Source: Azolla caroliniana
Lineage: Eukaryota > Polypodiophyta
Reading direction: 5' to 3'
Assembly: GCA_043228905.1 (NCBI GenBank)
Contig: JBHGNT010000088.1
Location: forward strand, 30,352 to 94,351
Length of the DNA stretch: 64,000 nucleotides
Notes under the pieces: model-generated
The model's input: the letters and a program-made list of their open reading frames with translations, nothing else
Told to the model about the DNA's origin: nothing
Databases searched by the model: none
Shown here: in pieces, positions 24,584-45,324 of the stretch
Layout of the letters: every line of letters starts with the position of its first letter
How positions within the stretch are numbered: the first letter of the stretch is position 1
Program-made: the position numbers and the translations under genes

Positions 24584-25077
24584 TGACATGTTCACTTCTC
24601 AAAGTGCCTTGTATCATCGTTACTAACCCATGGGTCTTGGCAAGTCCATCGAACCGAAAAATTTTCCATCTTTGTTGCAACGCATTGCAGCAAAGCACCT
24701 AAGTGTAGAACATGGTATAGCCTTCACACACTCGCACCTTTGCACATCGTGTTTGGAAATTCGTCCACACCAAGTTCGTTCGGTACCTACAACGTGTTGA
24801 GTGGCTGATGGTGAACAAGTTGTTGTAGTTTAAGGTCAACTATGTAGTCTATTGCTCAATTGTTGTTCTTCTCCATTTTGACAACGATAGTTGGACCATA
24901 GGTGTCCCTTCTAAAGTTGGATTGCAGGTAAACTCAATCCTCACCCTTCATCTTTACAATTAAGGTTAAAATTATGGTCATAACATGTGAAAATCGTTTA
25001 ATTGGATGCCATCCCTTTGTTCGTGAGGAATGCAATTGATAACATAGGTCTACGTTACCAATTTCCAAAATTCAAAT
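24310..25077. other. OST3 upstream region and intergenic DNA
   Basis: A (GAA)n tract at about 24335-24358 lies just upstream of the OST3 start, probably in its 5' UTR. A (GT)n tract sits at about 24555-24582. The remainder shows no gene. Confidence 0.5.
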
Positions 25078-25173
25078 ATGACCAAGTTGATTGAGATCTA
25101 ACACTTTCGTTGAGCATCACAAACCCAACGATTGGCATGCCTCCATATAACAATGCATGAAGAGAATCGAAAC
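25078..25173 (-). pseudogene. AVT1-like exon 3 relic
   Basis: The minus strand begins with a ctag acceptor at 25175-25174. It then runs parallel to the start of AVT1 exon 3 (1912 downward): GTTT-GATT, then CATTGTTATATGGAGGCATG (ALLYGGM), then VGF/VGY, E-S/T, K/R-SQ. A one-base indel near TCTCAA breaks the frame and similarity fades after about 95 bp. No matching exon 1 or 2 was found further right. It looks like a truncated copy of the gene at 1391-3553 or of a paralogue. Confidence 0.7.
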
Positions 25174-26016
25174 CTAGTGAAAAAAATAAAATGGAGGTTA
25201 ATATATTAGTCAACAAATATATTGCATATATAACTATGACACAATGAGTCACAAAGGACTTGTTCGCCTTTGCCAATGTACTCAATCATGCCCATTTTAT
25301 CTACTTTGTCTCCGTCAGTATATATTTCTCCGTTTCCAAGTTTGTTCATCACTGTATTAGTGAAGGCAATAAAGAGCTACGTATAGTTTATAGGATTTAT
25401 CATTCGGTGAATGCTATAAACGGTGATGAGGGGACATCGAGTAGTCCAAACCATGCCTAAAATCGAGTAGCTGAGACGGTGTGTCACGGGAGCTGCCCCA
25501 TCGTGGAACCCAATCAAGATCATGTGTGCAACCCCTTTGATGCCGAGGCATATATTTGAAAATATGCAATGGTCTAGATTTTGGGCGGAACGTAATATGG
25601 AGAAGCATTTGAGAAAATGGCATGAGGTGACCGGGGGTCGGGGCCCGGCCATGTTGGGCCATGGGGGGGGGGGGGGGGGGGGCGCGGCGATCGTGTCCGA
25701 GGTATGTTGGTTCGGTCCCAATGTGTTGCTTTTCCGCATGGTCATTCAAATTTCACACAAATGTCATCCAAGCAAGCCATTTTGGATTGAGTTTGGAGAT
25801 GGGATATGATATTATGATATGACGCTCACAGTCTCTCTCTCTCTCTCTCTCACTCTCACTCACTGTCTTTGCATGAGTACATATCCCACATACAAGCGAC
25901 ATACGCAGACACCTACACGCTCAGAGAGATTCAGAAAGAGATAGAGAGAGAGTGTGCGTGTCTGTGTGTGATCTCCGTTCTGAAATCGAAGGTTTCTCCC
26001 CGACAGCGGAGTAGCT
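25174..26016. other. Intergenic and PGI 5' UTR
   Basis: Contains a G homopolymer of about 20 at 25663-25682 and a CT repeat at about 25830-25856. The last part is the presumed 5' UTR of the PGI gene. No independent gene was recognised. Confidence 0.5.
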
Positions 26017-34582
<8,566 letters not shown>

Positions 34583-34965
34583 AGTTTTGTAGTGACACAT
34601 TTCTGAGCTGTGTCCAGCGATTGATATGGCTAGGTATACTAAATATATTGACCATTTATCCATAAATAAAGTATCATCATCCATCTTGATGCAGAACCAA
34701 TACTTGTCTTAATTACTTAACTCATCATCACTGTGGATGGGAGTAGAACAATCATCTATAGTATTTCAACATGAATTTTTGTAGTGACACATTTCTGAGC
34801 TGTGTGCAGCGATTGATATGGTTAGGTATACTATATATATTGCCCATTTAGGTAGCATCATCCTTCTTGATGCAGAACTAACACTAGTCCTAATTACTCA
34901 TCTCATCATCATCGTGGATAGGGATAGAACAATTATCTATAGTTATTCCAAAACTGACAAAGAAG
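34583..34965 (+). repeat. Tandem duplication of PGI 3' UTR sequence
   Basis: The ~200 bp following the PGI stop (GTAGTGACACATTTCTGAGC ... CTTGATGCAGAAC ... CATCTATAGT) is repeated at about 34783-34950 with roughly one mismatch per ten bases. An AATAAA at about 34664-34669 occurs in the first unit only. The copy may be dispensable or provide alternative polyadenylation context. Confidence 0.8.
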
Positions 34966-35113
34966 TTGGCAACTCGAATTGATTTATAAATCAAGACTCA
35001 CTGTGGAGCCTTCAAATAATGCCAACCTGTAAACTGTCCTAGCTCGAGAGGCTGATTGATGATACTCCAAATGGTCATTTTATAAGGAACAACATATCTA
35101 ACTCTGGAATTGG

Positions 35114-35990
35114 ATTGCTTTATCTTTGAAATTAGTCATAAATATATATTCAAATGGGATGAAGGTTTGAACTCAAGGGAGTTACATAGCTAGCAAAAGG
35201 TACTGGGGTGTAGGACGACAATGAATGAGTGTAAACGTTATGGCCTGAAAATCAATTGTGCGAACTTTCTTAGCTCAAAATCCATGGTTTATTTAGGCCT
35301 GGTATCTAGCCGCATACCACGCGGAATGCACTCATGTACCTACTACCAATCTTATACAATAGATGCAAGATTACAAAAATTAGTAACCCACTACCTAATA
35401 CCAATTTTGATTAAATAGAAATGTAATGCCCTCGCCTTTGGATCTGTTGATCTCAAAATCTAAAATATAGCATGAGGGTAAATTTTGTGGTACCAGATGC
35501 TATTTTATGTTCATATGTTGACCTTTGATGTGGTTGCCTCTGGTTAAAACCCCTCAAACCATTCTTTTCTTAATGTAAATGTTCGTTGTTTATCATTAGT
35601 ATTTTGATTCGTAATTTTGGTGTCATGCACTTATGATCTTTTATCTCTTTAGGTGTTTTATTCTTGGGCAATTGATGATCAATCCAGGAAGGTGGGGCAA
35701 TTGTTTAATGACCATATTGTTAGTTTGATTTCGACTTTCTTTGTTAATGTTTGAATGATCATTTTTTAGTGATTTTTTTTTATGTTAGCTATATCGTTTA
35801 GTAATATTCAATCTGGTTTTTGATTGATTGTTTGTCAATGTTTAAACAGTGATTAATTGATAGGATGTTCAATTTAATGTTTCATCAATCATTCGTAGAT
35901 ATTCAATTTATAATTTAATTGATATTTTATGTAACACTAATTAGTTGTGAGTTTTATTAGACGATCGAAGATATGTAATCACTAATTTAT
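35114..35990. other. Copy A left flank, no gene recognised
   Basis: AT-rich DNA with one short frame (35221-35418) that is retained in copy B with a few changes. No domain recognised. Confidence 0.4.
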
Positions 35991-35992
35991 TC

Positions 35993-36770
35993 AATATTAA
36001 TTGATTGTTATCCATCCAAATTTTTTATCATTACCTATTCGTTTCGTGGATCATTGATTGCTTTTATATTTCTTATTTATCAATTATTAATTCATTGTTA
36101 TTGTTTATTAATATATCGTTTTTCAATATTTTATTTGATATTTGTTGATTATTAATTAATTATTAGCGTGTGATGTTTAGTTGTGAAATCTCATTCATTC
36201 TCGCATTTACTGCTTCACGACTTAACATGGATCTCACAATTATATCCACAATTATTAATTGATTGTTATCCATCCAAATTTTTTATCATTACCTATTTCG
36301 TTTCGTGGATCATTGCTTGCTTTTATATTTCTTATTTATCAATTATTAATTCATTGTTATTGTTTATTAATATATCGTTTTTCAATATTTTATTTGATAT
36401 TTGTTGATTATTAATTAATTATTAGCGTGTGATAGTTAGTTGTGAAATCTCATTCATTCTCGCATTTACTGCTTCACGACTTAACATGGATCTCACAATT
36501 ATATCCACAATTATTAATTGATTGTTATCCATCCAAATTTTTTATCATTACCTATTTCGTTTCGTGGATCATTGCTTGCTTTTATATTTCTTATTTATCA
36601 ATGATTAATTCATTGTTATTGTTTATTAATATATCGTTTTTCAATATTTTATTTGATATTTGTTGATTATTAATTAATTATTAGCGTGTGATGGTTAGTT
36701 GTGAAATCTCATTCATTCTCGCATTTATTGCTTCACGACTTAACATGGATCTCACAATTATATCCACACG
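35993..36770 (+). repeat. 259-bp tandem repeat, three units (copy A)
   Basis: Three head-to-tail units begin with TTAATTGATTGTTATCCATC at about 35998, 36256 and 36515 and end at TCACAATTATATCCACA. The repeated reading frames here are a by-product of the periodicity. Copy B has only two units. Confidence 0.93.
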
Positions 36771-38100
36771 TGACATGGATTACCAAAACCACCCATGTGG
36801 CTAAATTCAGTAATTACCCGGGTAATTTACGCCTTGTGCTCACATACTTATTATCTCTCGGGGATAGTTTAGTTACCTCTTGCACTCGAATGCTTATTAT
36901 CTCGGGGATGGTTAAACACTACATGACCTGTAGATAATTTATGCCTGTGTAAACTCATATTCACTGAGGCTTGAAATTCATGGAAGTAATTTCCGAGCAA
37001 ACAGATGGATGTAGGGGTGCAAGGTCAACTCCTTGTGTGAATACCCCTCTGAATGTATAAGGCGCTCTCACAGGTTTAGAGTAGAATAACATTCATGAAT
37101 GTTTTCTATATCTCTATCTTAGTGATGCATGACAACTACTTGAGGCTCAACCATGGATATATGTCGTTAAAACAAAAAAATAAAATGAATTTATGGCCAA
37201 AGTACTGGTCCTAGCTAGTAGCCCTTAACATTATATTGTGACCAATCCCAGGTTACATAAATTGTAATTGTGTCACATGCACATAGTGTGCACTTGTACT
37301 TTTTTATATCTTTATATATAGCTAAAGTTGTTTTATATGGCATTAAATGTTTTTAAAAGTTTATTTTTTTATTTTTTTATTTTTAATTTTTTTCCAAAAG
37401 AGAATATACACCATTAGTTAAAATATACATGAACACGATCCCTTTCTCAGGTAGGCCGTGCCAAGATTATCCTAGCCTACATACGAGATCTCACTTATTT
37501 ATCTTACACTTTTACATATGACTCAAGCCATCCTTTCATGTGATTCATAGATATACCAAAACAATATCAGAGATTGATTTATGTATGTGTAGCTTCCAAG
37601 GCAAGGCCCATAAAATGATCAAATACCAAGGTCAGGTTAAGGTTAGGAGGATTCAAATGTGCAACAAGGGATGTTATGGTTTTATATTCAATCACAACAC
37701 CACCACAATAACAAGAAAAGAAAGCATCAATATAAGTTCCGCACTTAAAAATAATACATGGTGGTTACATTAGATTTATACAAATAATGTTGAAGTGGTA
37801 ACCGCCTTGTATGTCAAGTGGCACTCTAGTATTATAAATTAGATACGTTGTCATTAGGTACTTCATATTAAACTATACAAATGGTGACTTGTGTTCAAAA
37901 ATCTTACTTTGAGCTAATCAAAATCAATTCTAACGTTCACAATAGGCCCGAGATAAATGTTTTAGGAGAACTATAAGCCAAGTTGCCAACCATATCTCAA
38001 GGACGAAATTTGGATAAGAACATTTGGAGTCATAGTTTGCCAAAATAACACATCACACAACGATGAACGCTTAAGTAATGGAACACGATGAAAGGATCAC
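36771..38100. other. Copy A, downstream of dioxygenase gene, no gene recognised
   Basis: AT-rich sequence with only short frames, present almost unchanged in copy B. It lies downstream of the minus-strand dioxygenase. Confidence 0.4.
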
Positions 38101-38480
38101 TAAATATTTTTGATAGCAAGTACTTTAGTACACATAAGTACTTCAATAGTAAGATCATAACGTTTGAGTGTTAAACTTAAGGGGTGAGCTTAAGGGGATC
38201 CCAAGTGTGCCACAAGGGTCATTATAGTTTTGTCTTTGGAACGATGACACCACGATGCAACACACTTTTGTATTTTCCATTTGTCAACGCCTAGACTCAT
38301 AATAGAGAATTGAAATAATTATCTGGACCTATATAAACATCTAGATGGTGAAAACGTTGTATGCCAAAGACAATTTTCTAACATAAAGAATTTCTCTCAT
38401 TTACACTATGTTTGACATGTTTCCATAAAAGTTAGAGGGTTGATGGAGAACTGTGCATTATCCTTAAACACTTGGAATGC
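38100..38480 (-). pseudogene. Duplicated, decayed exon 3 of the dioxygenase (copy A)
   Basis: The minus strand 38290-38185 repeats exon 3 of the adjacent gene (ctag acceptor, ALTNGKYKSVLHRGV). A 2-bp length difference then shifts the frame to an early stop. The flanking ~300 bp, including a fragment of exon 2 (GGTTGATGGAGAACTGTGCA at about 38438), is also duplicated. The spacing to the real exon 3 is 605 bp. Confidence 0.8.
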
Positions 38481-38784
38481 GACGATGAATGCTTAAGGAA
38501 TGGAACACGATTCTAGGATCACTAAATATTGTTGTTAGATTTGGACCATTATATATAATTGTTCATACCACAAGGCTTTACTTTGTTGACTCCCCCTCAT
38601 TTCTTATAACATGTTGAAAAGGCACAAAATCAAAGTTATTCAACCATATATTATGATTTTATTTTATTAAATGTATTTTACATTTTTGTGTCATTCTCGT
38701 AAGACTGACTGTTATTTTCAATAGCAAGTGCATTATACACAAGAAGTACTTCAATAGTAAGATCGTAACGTTTGAGTGTTAAAT

Positions 38785-40373
38785 TTAATGGGCGAGCTTA
38801 GGGGGATCCAAGTGTGCCACAAGGGTCATTATAGTTTTGTCTTCGGCGACGACACCACGATGCAACGCACTTTTGTATTTTCCATTCGTCAAAGCCTACA
38901 ATCGTAATAATAAATTGAAATCATTATCTCCTATATAAACATTTGTATGGTGAGTACGTTGTATGCCAAGGGCAACTTTCTAACATAAAGAATTTCTCTC
39001 ATTTCTTTAGATGAATGTTTCCATAAAAGTTTCATTGATATTTTATAGGTAGTAAAAGAAGTCTTACTTTTAGTTGATCCCCAACATTGATGACCACTGC
39101 ATTGGGTACTGGGTTGATGGAGAACCATGCATTATCCTTAAACACTTGGAGGCCATCCATCTCCTTATCTTGTAGTAGAATAGTAAGACACCCATGGTCG
39201 GTATGACCATGTGTCCCGAGGACCAAGTCAGGTCGAGGACATGGAGGATAGTAGTTTGCACGGAAGAACAAGTTGTTACATTTGAATGTGTTCACAAGGT
39301 AATCACTATCCTTGAACCCTAGATTTTCAGACATTGCCACAAGGAGACGCTTGATGACGCCCTCTACCTCATTGCCATAAGACTCAACTGCACTCCTGGG
39401 GAAAATGGACATTCAAATGGGTTATTAATATTGTCCCATGTTGGGAAATAAGGTCTATAGTACATGTTTTTTGGCACGTTCATTGGGACAAGAAGGCGAC
39501 ATTCAATATTTTTGACAATCAAGGAACAAAATTTAGTTACAATAAGAAGTATTTCCGAAAACAAGTTTGGGTCTAATTGGTATTGGGGGCCACATGTGCA
39601 ATATTATCCATAATGATTGATCTCATGGCACAAATGAAGTTTCTACCGTAACAGAACTATGCATGGCCCACTACCTACCTAAATGCCTCGATGGGAAAGT
39701 GTTATGAGGAATATAAAGGTGAACCGAAAATGCCATCAGTAGAAATGCACGTAACATTAGGTCCTAATGGACAACAAAATGCCAGTTAGATAGATAGATA
39801 TCTTTTTAACATCCATGGGAGACTCGTCGTGATCTATGAGACTAGGCCATGACAAAACATAAAACATGTTTAGGCAATGACTTGGGAGCACCTTAGTTGT
39901 GGAGGTTGTGAAGGCCACAAGTCTAGCTTCTTGAGACTAGGAGGAGCCAGGAAGCCGAAAAGGGAATCCATCCAGTCGTCAGCTGTGCCTCGAAAGAAGA
40001 GTGTGCGTCCGTACCCTTGCAACTTCTCCATGTCCCCGTCCTTCTGGTCCTCAGCATTGACGACATAGCCATGCTTTTCCGGACTAGGGAGCTCGAAGAA
40101 ATCTTTGGCACTACGTCGAGCATCCTCGATGATGTCGATCGGAATGCCATGGTTGATCGCTTGGAAGAAGCCCCATTCCTCGCATGCACTCGCGATGGCG
40201 CTCAATGTGGTGGCCTTGGTGGAAGGAAGAGCGTCGCATTGCAAGCCACTTAGGTCGATGAGAGGAAGGGTCCTCTCAAGAAGGGGTTGTGGTGGCCTAG
40301 GACGATCCTCGGGTGAGACGATGAAGTTGATAGGAACTTCCTTCATGCACGACAATGTTTGGACCATGGCCAT
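38785..40373 (-). CDS. 2-oxoglutarate/Fe(II)-dependent dioxygenase-like protein, copy A
   Basis: Exons (-): 40373-39892, 39395-39068, 38895-38785 (TAA), with GT-AG junctions and consistent phases, 306 aa. Residues ~34-150 are a DIOX_N domain (LIDLSGL, CEEWGFFQAINHG, AKDFFELP). Exon 2 holds FFRANYYPPCPRPDLVLG, the iron-binding HxD as GHTDHG, LTILLQD, GLQVFKDNAW and VVINVGDQLK. Exon 3 adds NGKYKSALHRGVV with the second iron-binding His. The family uses O2 and 2-oxoglutarate to oxidise specialised metabolites or hormones; the substrate is unknown. The protein stops about 40-50 residues short of typical relatives, and the RxS motif that holds 2-oxoglutarate reads I-M-T. It may be inactive, altered or mis-terminated. 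A TATA-like box lies ~95 bp upstream of the ATG. Confidence 0.82.
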
Positions 40374-40454
40374 CTCTCCCTCTATAGAGTTGCTTCTATA
40401 TGAAATCTTGATCTTAATTGTTGTGTCTTGTCACTATGTATGTCTCTCCCCATG

Positions 40455-40582
40455 CCTCTACATATTTATATGTATAGCAAGTAGTATCTTATGGACGCTT
40501 GTGCTTATTTATTTATTTGAAAATTAGTTTAGCAAGCCATATCTTATGGACACGTGCTTAATTATTTATTTGAAAATTAGTT
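40455..40582 (-). promoter_or_regulatory. Dioxygenase promoter with TATA box and ~52-bp direct repeat (copy A)
   Basis: On the minus strand a TATAAATA element lies at 40470-40463. Further upstream, AGCAAG-(8 bp)-CTTATGGACRC plus TTATTTATTTGAAAATTAGTT is present twice in tandem (about 40477-40527 and 40529-40581). The second unit carries a CACGTG core (G-box) at about 40551. The same arrangement is in copy B. Confidence 0.5.
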
Positions 40583-43500
40583 AGAGTAGTTGACATTAAA
40601 ATGTGGATATTGAGTTACAAGAACTTAACTTGTTCAAGGTCACATGTTGTATATGAGGAGACCTACTGTAGCATTAAGATAGTCAAGATGGGTGTTCAAT
40701 GCGACTAAGATGGGTGTCCAATGCTATAGCAAACATGTGTTGTGTGGAGCCTCAAACCTCATTTAAGATAAGATAATGTTCCGTAGAGAGGGGTGAGGCG
40801 GGATGGTATGCCAACACAACCTTACAATTATCGGTTTGCGTCTTCAAATGTGGGCCCCATCATAAGGGAGTCATTGGACTTTGCATATGGCTGAGATCTA
40901 GAAGAATACTTAAAACATTTACATACTTGAATCATTAAAGAAAAAAGATAGAGAAATGAAACTAGACACTTCCAAAGTTATCACAACATAATGGGGTGCC
41001 TTTAATAGGCAACAAGTTTATTAATAGGGCGTCCACATCCTTATCGATATCAATTTATCTTACGAGTCATCAAGGTAGTGCTAAGTGGATAAGGGACCAA
41101 TGACAATTCTTTGTGTATACGCTTCGTAAAGATGGTCCATTTAGGTGAGAACAGAAGTTAGAGCCATATACATTATATATGCTTGTCTATTTGAAAGTGT
41201 ATGACGTTTCATGAAAAGATGGACTTAGGCTAAGTTAAATTTTGGCCCATTCCATACCTCTTTTGAAAAACTCAATGGACACTTGATGTGTTTGTATAAG
41301 CAAGTATAGGATGTGCATTCTATATCCGTCCTCACCCCATACTATACCAAGTACTTAACGACATCAACGTTGTGAGGTTGGAACAGTTATAAAATATATG
41401 GCAATTTGTGATTGACAGATTCCGTGCAAGGATACAACCTTCTTAGCCTCAACAACCCAACTCCTGATATTCACATAGTTGGCCACATGCTAGCAATAAG
41501 TGCCTTATAATGATTTACTCACTCTAAGACTACAAATGTATACTTGCCATTGCAAATAGAATAGAATAGAATCATTATCGTTTTATAGGGAGACCAAGTT
41601 TGACCTATGGGACCAAATAAACATTTAATCTTGTATATTACTCCGAAGGTGGGAAATTTACCAGTTTTCTTCGCTCTTACAATGGGGTTACTACTCTGTA
41701 GTAAAAATTCTCTATGTGAGAATAATGTACGCACATATGTGATCTCTCTTCTTGATGGGGATTTGGGTATGACACCTAAATTGTCGTGTCCATATAGTAA
41801 GTCATCATACTTCTTGTGAATTTAGCTCATATGTTGAGCATGCAAGAAGTGGTATTCATCCTCCATTATGTTCGTTGAATATGGTCATATTAGGGTGATG
41901 ATGCCATGATCCTACCTAAAACAAGTAGCTAGTGAGCAGTGTTAAGGCTCTTTAAGCACCAATGCTCATGGGGGTAGGAAGAGGTGGTCGGATATGTTCT
42001 AGCATTTTTATCTTGGTTCGAGGCTAACATTGGAGGTCAACATTTGGAATGTGATATTCTAATTTTGACATTTTAGCATCTTACTACTTCATACTTTATA
42101 GTATAGTACGTAATATATCGAATGCATTGGCAAACATTCTTTTTCATACGAATGCAAAAAGAATGTGTATGCTATCAAAACATTCTTATGTTTTTTTTTA
42201 CACTTTTTAACTTAGCTTTCTTGCCTTAAAAAAATTACCTTATAATTAATTAATTAATAATGAATACAAAAGTATGGTATTTCCCATACTTCGTGGGTGT
42301 TTACCATACGCGAATGATTGAAACAATCTCGAATGCAAATACACGTATGGTTCAAACTTCATACTATGCTTGCATTGCTCGAAAGCTCCAATATATATAT
42401 TACTCCCCATCTTTTAAAGCATTTCATAATATCAATGAGAGGATTTTGCGTTGATTGGTTTTTAGTACCTTGCATTCAACATTCCAAGCTTGTTTTGGTA
42501 ATCTATGATATACTTGTATACTCTTTGCATGGCTAATACCTCTTTGGGCCTAGCACTTGTTTCTAATATGATGACAAGTTAGGATGTTACGGGTTTCCCC
42601 CCCAATTGTTTGGGGAGAGAAAGATAGACACACAATATATTTCACTATAGAAGCCATAAAGACTTATGAAACCCACAACAATCAAATATGGACTTGTTAT
42701 CATGAAAACACAACAAAGTCATAGGACACTCACAACTTCTTTTTCACAAATATGATCAAAATCTAGCTAAGCATTTAACAGGATTTGGTCTCTCTAAGAG
42801 CTGCAGGATACAAAAAAGTTTTCATTAAGTGAAGTTCAAAATGGTGCAGCTCCCAGAATCATCCTTGAGTATAAATCATACACAAAAATCTGGTTCTCAT
42901 ACAACAAGCACACACACAACAAGACTTCATTTCCAAAATTTGCAGAATTTGATGTTATCAAGACCGACTCAAAATCAATTCAATTCCTTGAGCAAAAAAT
43001 AGGAGTATGTATATTTGAATCATCTCTGAACCTCTCTTCTAATATATGTTGCCAGGAATCTTTCTTTGCTCATCTTCAGCAATTCAGCACACATGAATTT
43101 CCATTTCCAAAAGTACAAACAACCTTTGTTTTATATGTACGAGCATTACACATTATATGACTTGTGACCCATTTTTCCCAAAATTTGTGGTATTGTATGT
43201 TATCATGACCGACTCAAAATCAAATCAATTCCTTGAACCAAAAATAGGAGTATATATATTTGAATCATGTCTGAACCTCTCTTCTAATATAAGTTACCAA
43301 GAATCTTTCTTCGTTCCTCTTCGGCAAATCAACACAATCTTGCCTGTTTCAAGATTGTTAAGTTAGTAAAATACCAAAACAGCAGTAAAATGATCTATGG
43401 GCAGTGCACTTTACCTTAAATAAGGAAATTAGAAAATGGAATGAGAATAATGAGATGAATAAAGTAGGAAATGACAGATTGCATTAAGAGAGGGAAGAGG

Positions 43501-44470
43501 AAGTCAAATCACTATCCCAACTCAAAATGCTGTATAAGATAAACAAACAAATGTTTCACATATGGATATGGGATTATGACTAATACATATTTGAAACATT
43601 GTACCCTGTATCTACCCACTTCAGCATTCCTAAGATTAGGTTAACAGAGGAAAGAGGAAATACCATGTCAAATATCCCATTCCATTACAAATCACTATTC
43701 CTACTAACAATGATGTGTAAGACAATAAATAACTGCTTCACAAATGGAAATGGGATTGTGACTACAATATATTTGAAATATTGGTGTTCCCTCCTACAAA
43801 TGTATGTTTACATATGAAACATTTGTGAGCAAAAACCACAGCAAGGAACTCTTAAAGATACATACATAGTTAAAGTTTATCTACATCTTTTTGAAGGATG
43901 CCAGACCATTAGTGTTAGTTACGTTCCACAATCTGAACTTGCAAACACAATGTAACATGCACCAAATTCGCATTCACACGATGAGGTCTAATCAGGAACT
44001 CTTTAATGAGCCATAAAACCAATAGGGTTTGGAAGCCAAAACGCCTAAGCTAGCCATTACCACAAGGTTCTTCATGCTACACGAGAGTGTGGACTGGTTT
44101 GGCTAGAGTCCTACAGTAGCCATCACTCAATACGCTGTGACTCAGGGTTTGGGGTTTTCCCTTTATAGGTCTCCTTAACCCCTCCAATAAAGGTTGCATA
44201 ATCACATGATGGAAGTCAAATTCCTTATTACAGGGGAATTCATGTTCGGGGAGATGCTACGTGTACCCATTTGGAGGTCTACCCACGTATCAACTGGCCA
44301 ATGATCCAGAGGCATTTCCTGGTTTCTATTGATTGTTATATTGGGCTTCGTAATCTTCACAATTGTTTTTCTCTGATCCATCTATACTCTAAAAGTGCTT
44401 ACTCTCATGCCGCATTCCCGTCAGCTTCAGATTGCAGGAGCTTTGCTATATCTCAATATCTCTAAGTGTA
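40583..44470. other. Copy A, upstream of dioxygenase, no gene recognised
   Basis: No gene recognised. It contains diverged local tandem duplications: about 42945-43100 against 43165-43340, and about 43500-43605 against 43680-43795. Short reading frames are shared with copy B simply because the sequence is. Confidence 0.45.
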
Positions 44471-44519
44471 ATAAATATTGTGGTCACTTTACCAAGCTAT
44501 CCATCATGTCTTCAGACAT

Positions 44520-44670
44520 CTCCTCTCACGTGTGATTTTGGTCAGCTGCAGCCTCTGTTAGCTCCATTCCAGGTGCCACTGCAAGACTAGCCATTGCATA
44601 CACCAGAGTTCCCCTGGCAATCCCGCATCCATTCCATTTCTTAGCAGAGATAGCTTCATGCAGGTGGCCA
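44520..44670 (-). other. Candidate small exon, unassigned
   Basis: A minus-strand open stretch of about 38 codons, containing CGIARGTLVYAMASLAVAPG and MELTEAAADQ and ending in TGA at about 44535, has coding-like composition. The flanking sequence offers possible acceptors. I do not recognise it. The equivalent stretch in copy B (about 63240-63385) is preserved. Confidence 0.2.
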
Positions 44671-45324
44671 CACTGTCACATCATACATTTGCTAAACTTC
44701 AAACAAAATGTGCAATTAACTTAGTCTAGCCCATCTTACATCTGTTGTTCCTGTGTTTCCATGATTGCTTCTTTTGCAAAACACAAGTCAACCCGTTTCT
44801 CAGGTAACTCTTCCTTGAGAAACATCAGCTTGTTTTCGTGCTCTCAGACTGCTCTCAAAAACTTTATTTACTTCTACCTTCTAGCTATTACTTTGATTCT
44901 ATAAATATTTAATGTGCTTTACATGTATGAGTTAATTCATTGAACACATTCATATATGGGTATAAATCAGAAAAAGAAAACACCTCCTGTTTCTGTTTTC
45001 ATTTCATTATCAGTTTCCAGACTTCAATACTCATTTCTTCCACTTATATTTCCCCCATTTCCTGTCATACTCAGCAACTCTGATCCCAAGACCTTCACCT
45101 TAGTAAACAGTTGTGTAGACTGGCATTTCCTTAATGCACTTTACATGTATTAGGTAATTCATTGAACACATTTTTATATGGGTATAAATCTGTTAACAAA
45201 CATCACCTTTTCCATTTTTACTTTATTTACCAGTTCTACAAACTTAGATACTTATTCCTTTCGTTTCTGTTTCCCCCATTTCCCCAACCATACTTGGTAC
45301 TTCTGATCCCAAGATCTTCAACTT

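Larger units (their letters stand above)
35114..45287 (+). repeat. Segmental duplication, copy A
   Basis: Collinear with 54089-64000. The offset is 18,975 bp at the left edge and 18,706-18,719 bp after copy B lacks one 259-bp unit. Differences seen by eye are isolated substitutions and 1-15-bp indels. The left edge is abrupt: PGI-downstream DNA (...ctggaattgg) gives way to the shared attgctttatc. The right limit is unknown because copy B leaves the window. The simplest reading is a direct tandem repeat of about 19 kb. Confidence 0.95.

Noticed and set aside
36183-36937. Three repeated ~75-aa frames that look like a protein repeat family
   Set aside because: They arise because the 259-bp tandem repeat has the same chance frame in each unit. 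There is no start context, splice logic or family similarity.
40105-40527. 140-aa plus-strand frame opposite dioxygenase exon 1 (and 58824-59246)
   Set aside because: It is an antisense shadow of exon 1 and its promoter; the minus-strand protein has the recognisable DIOX_N domain.
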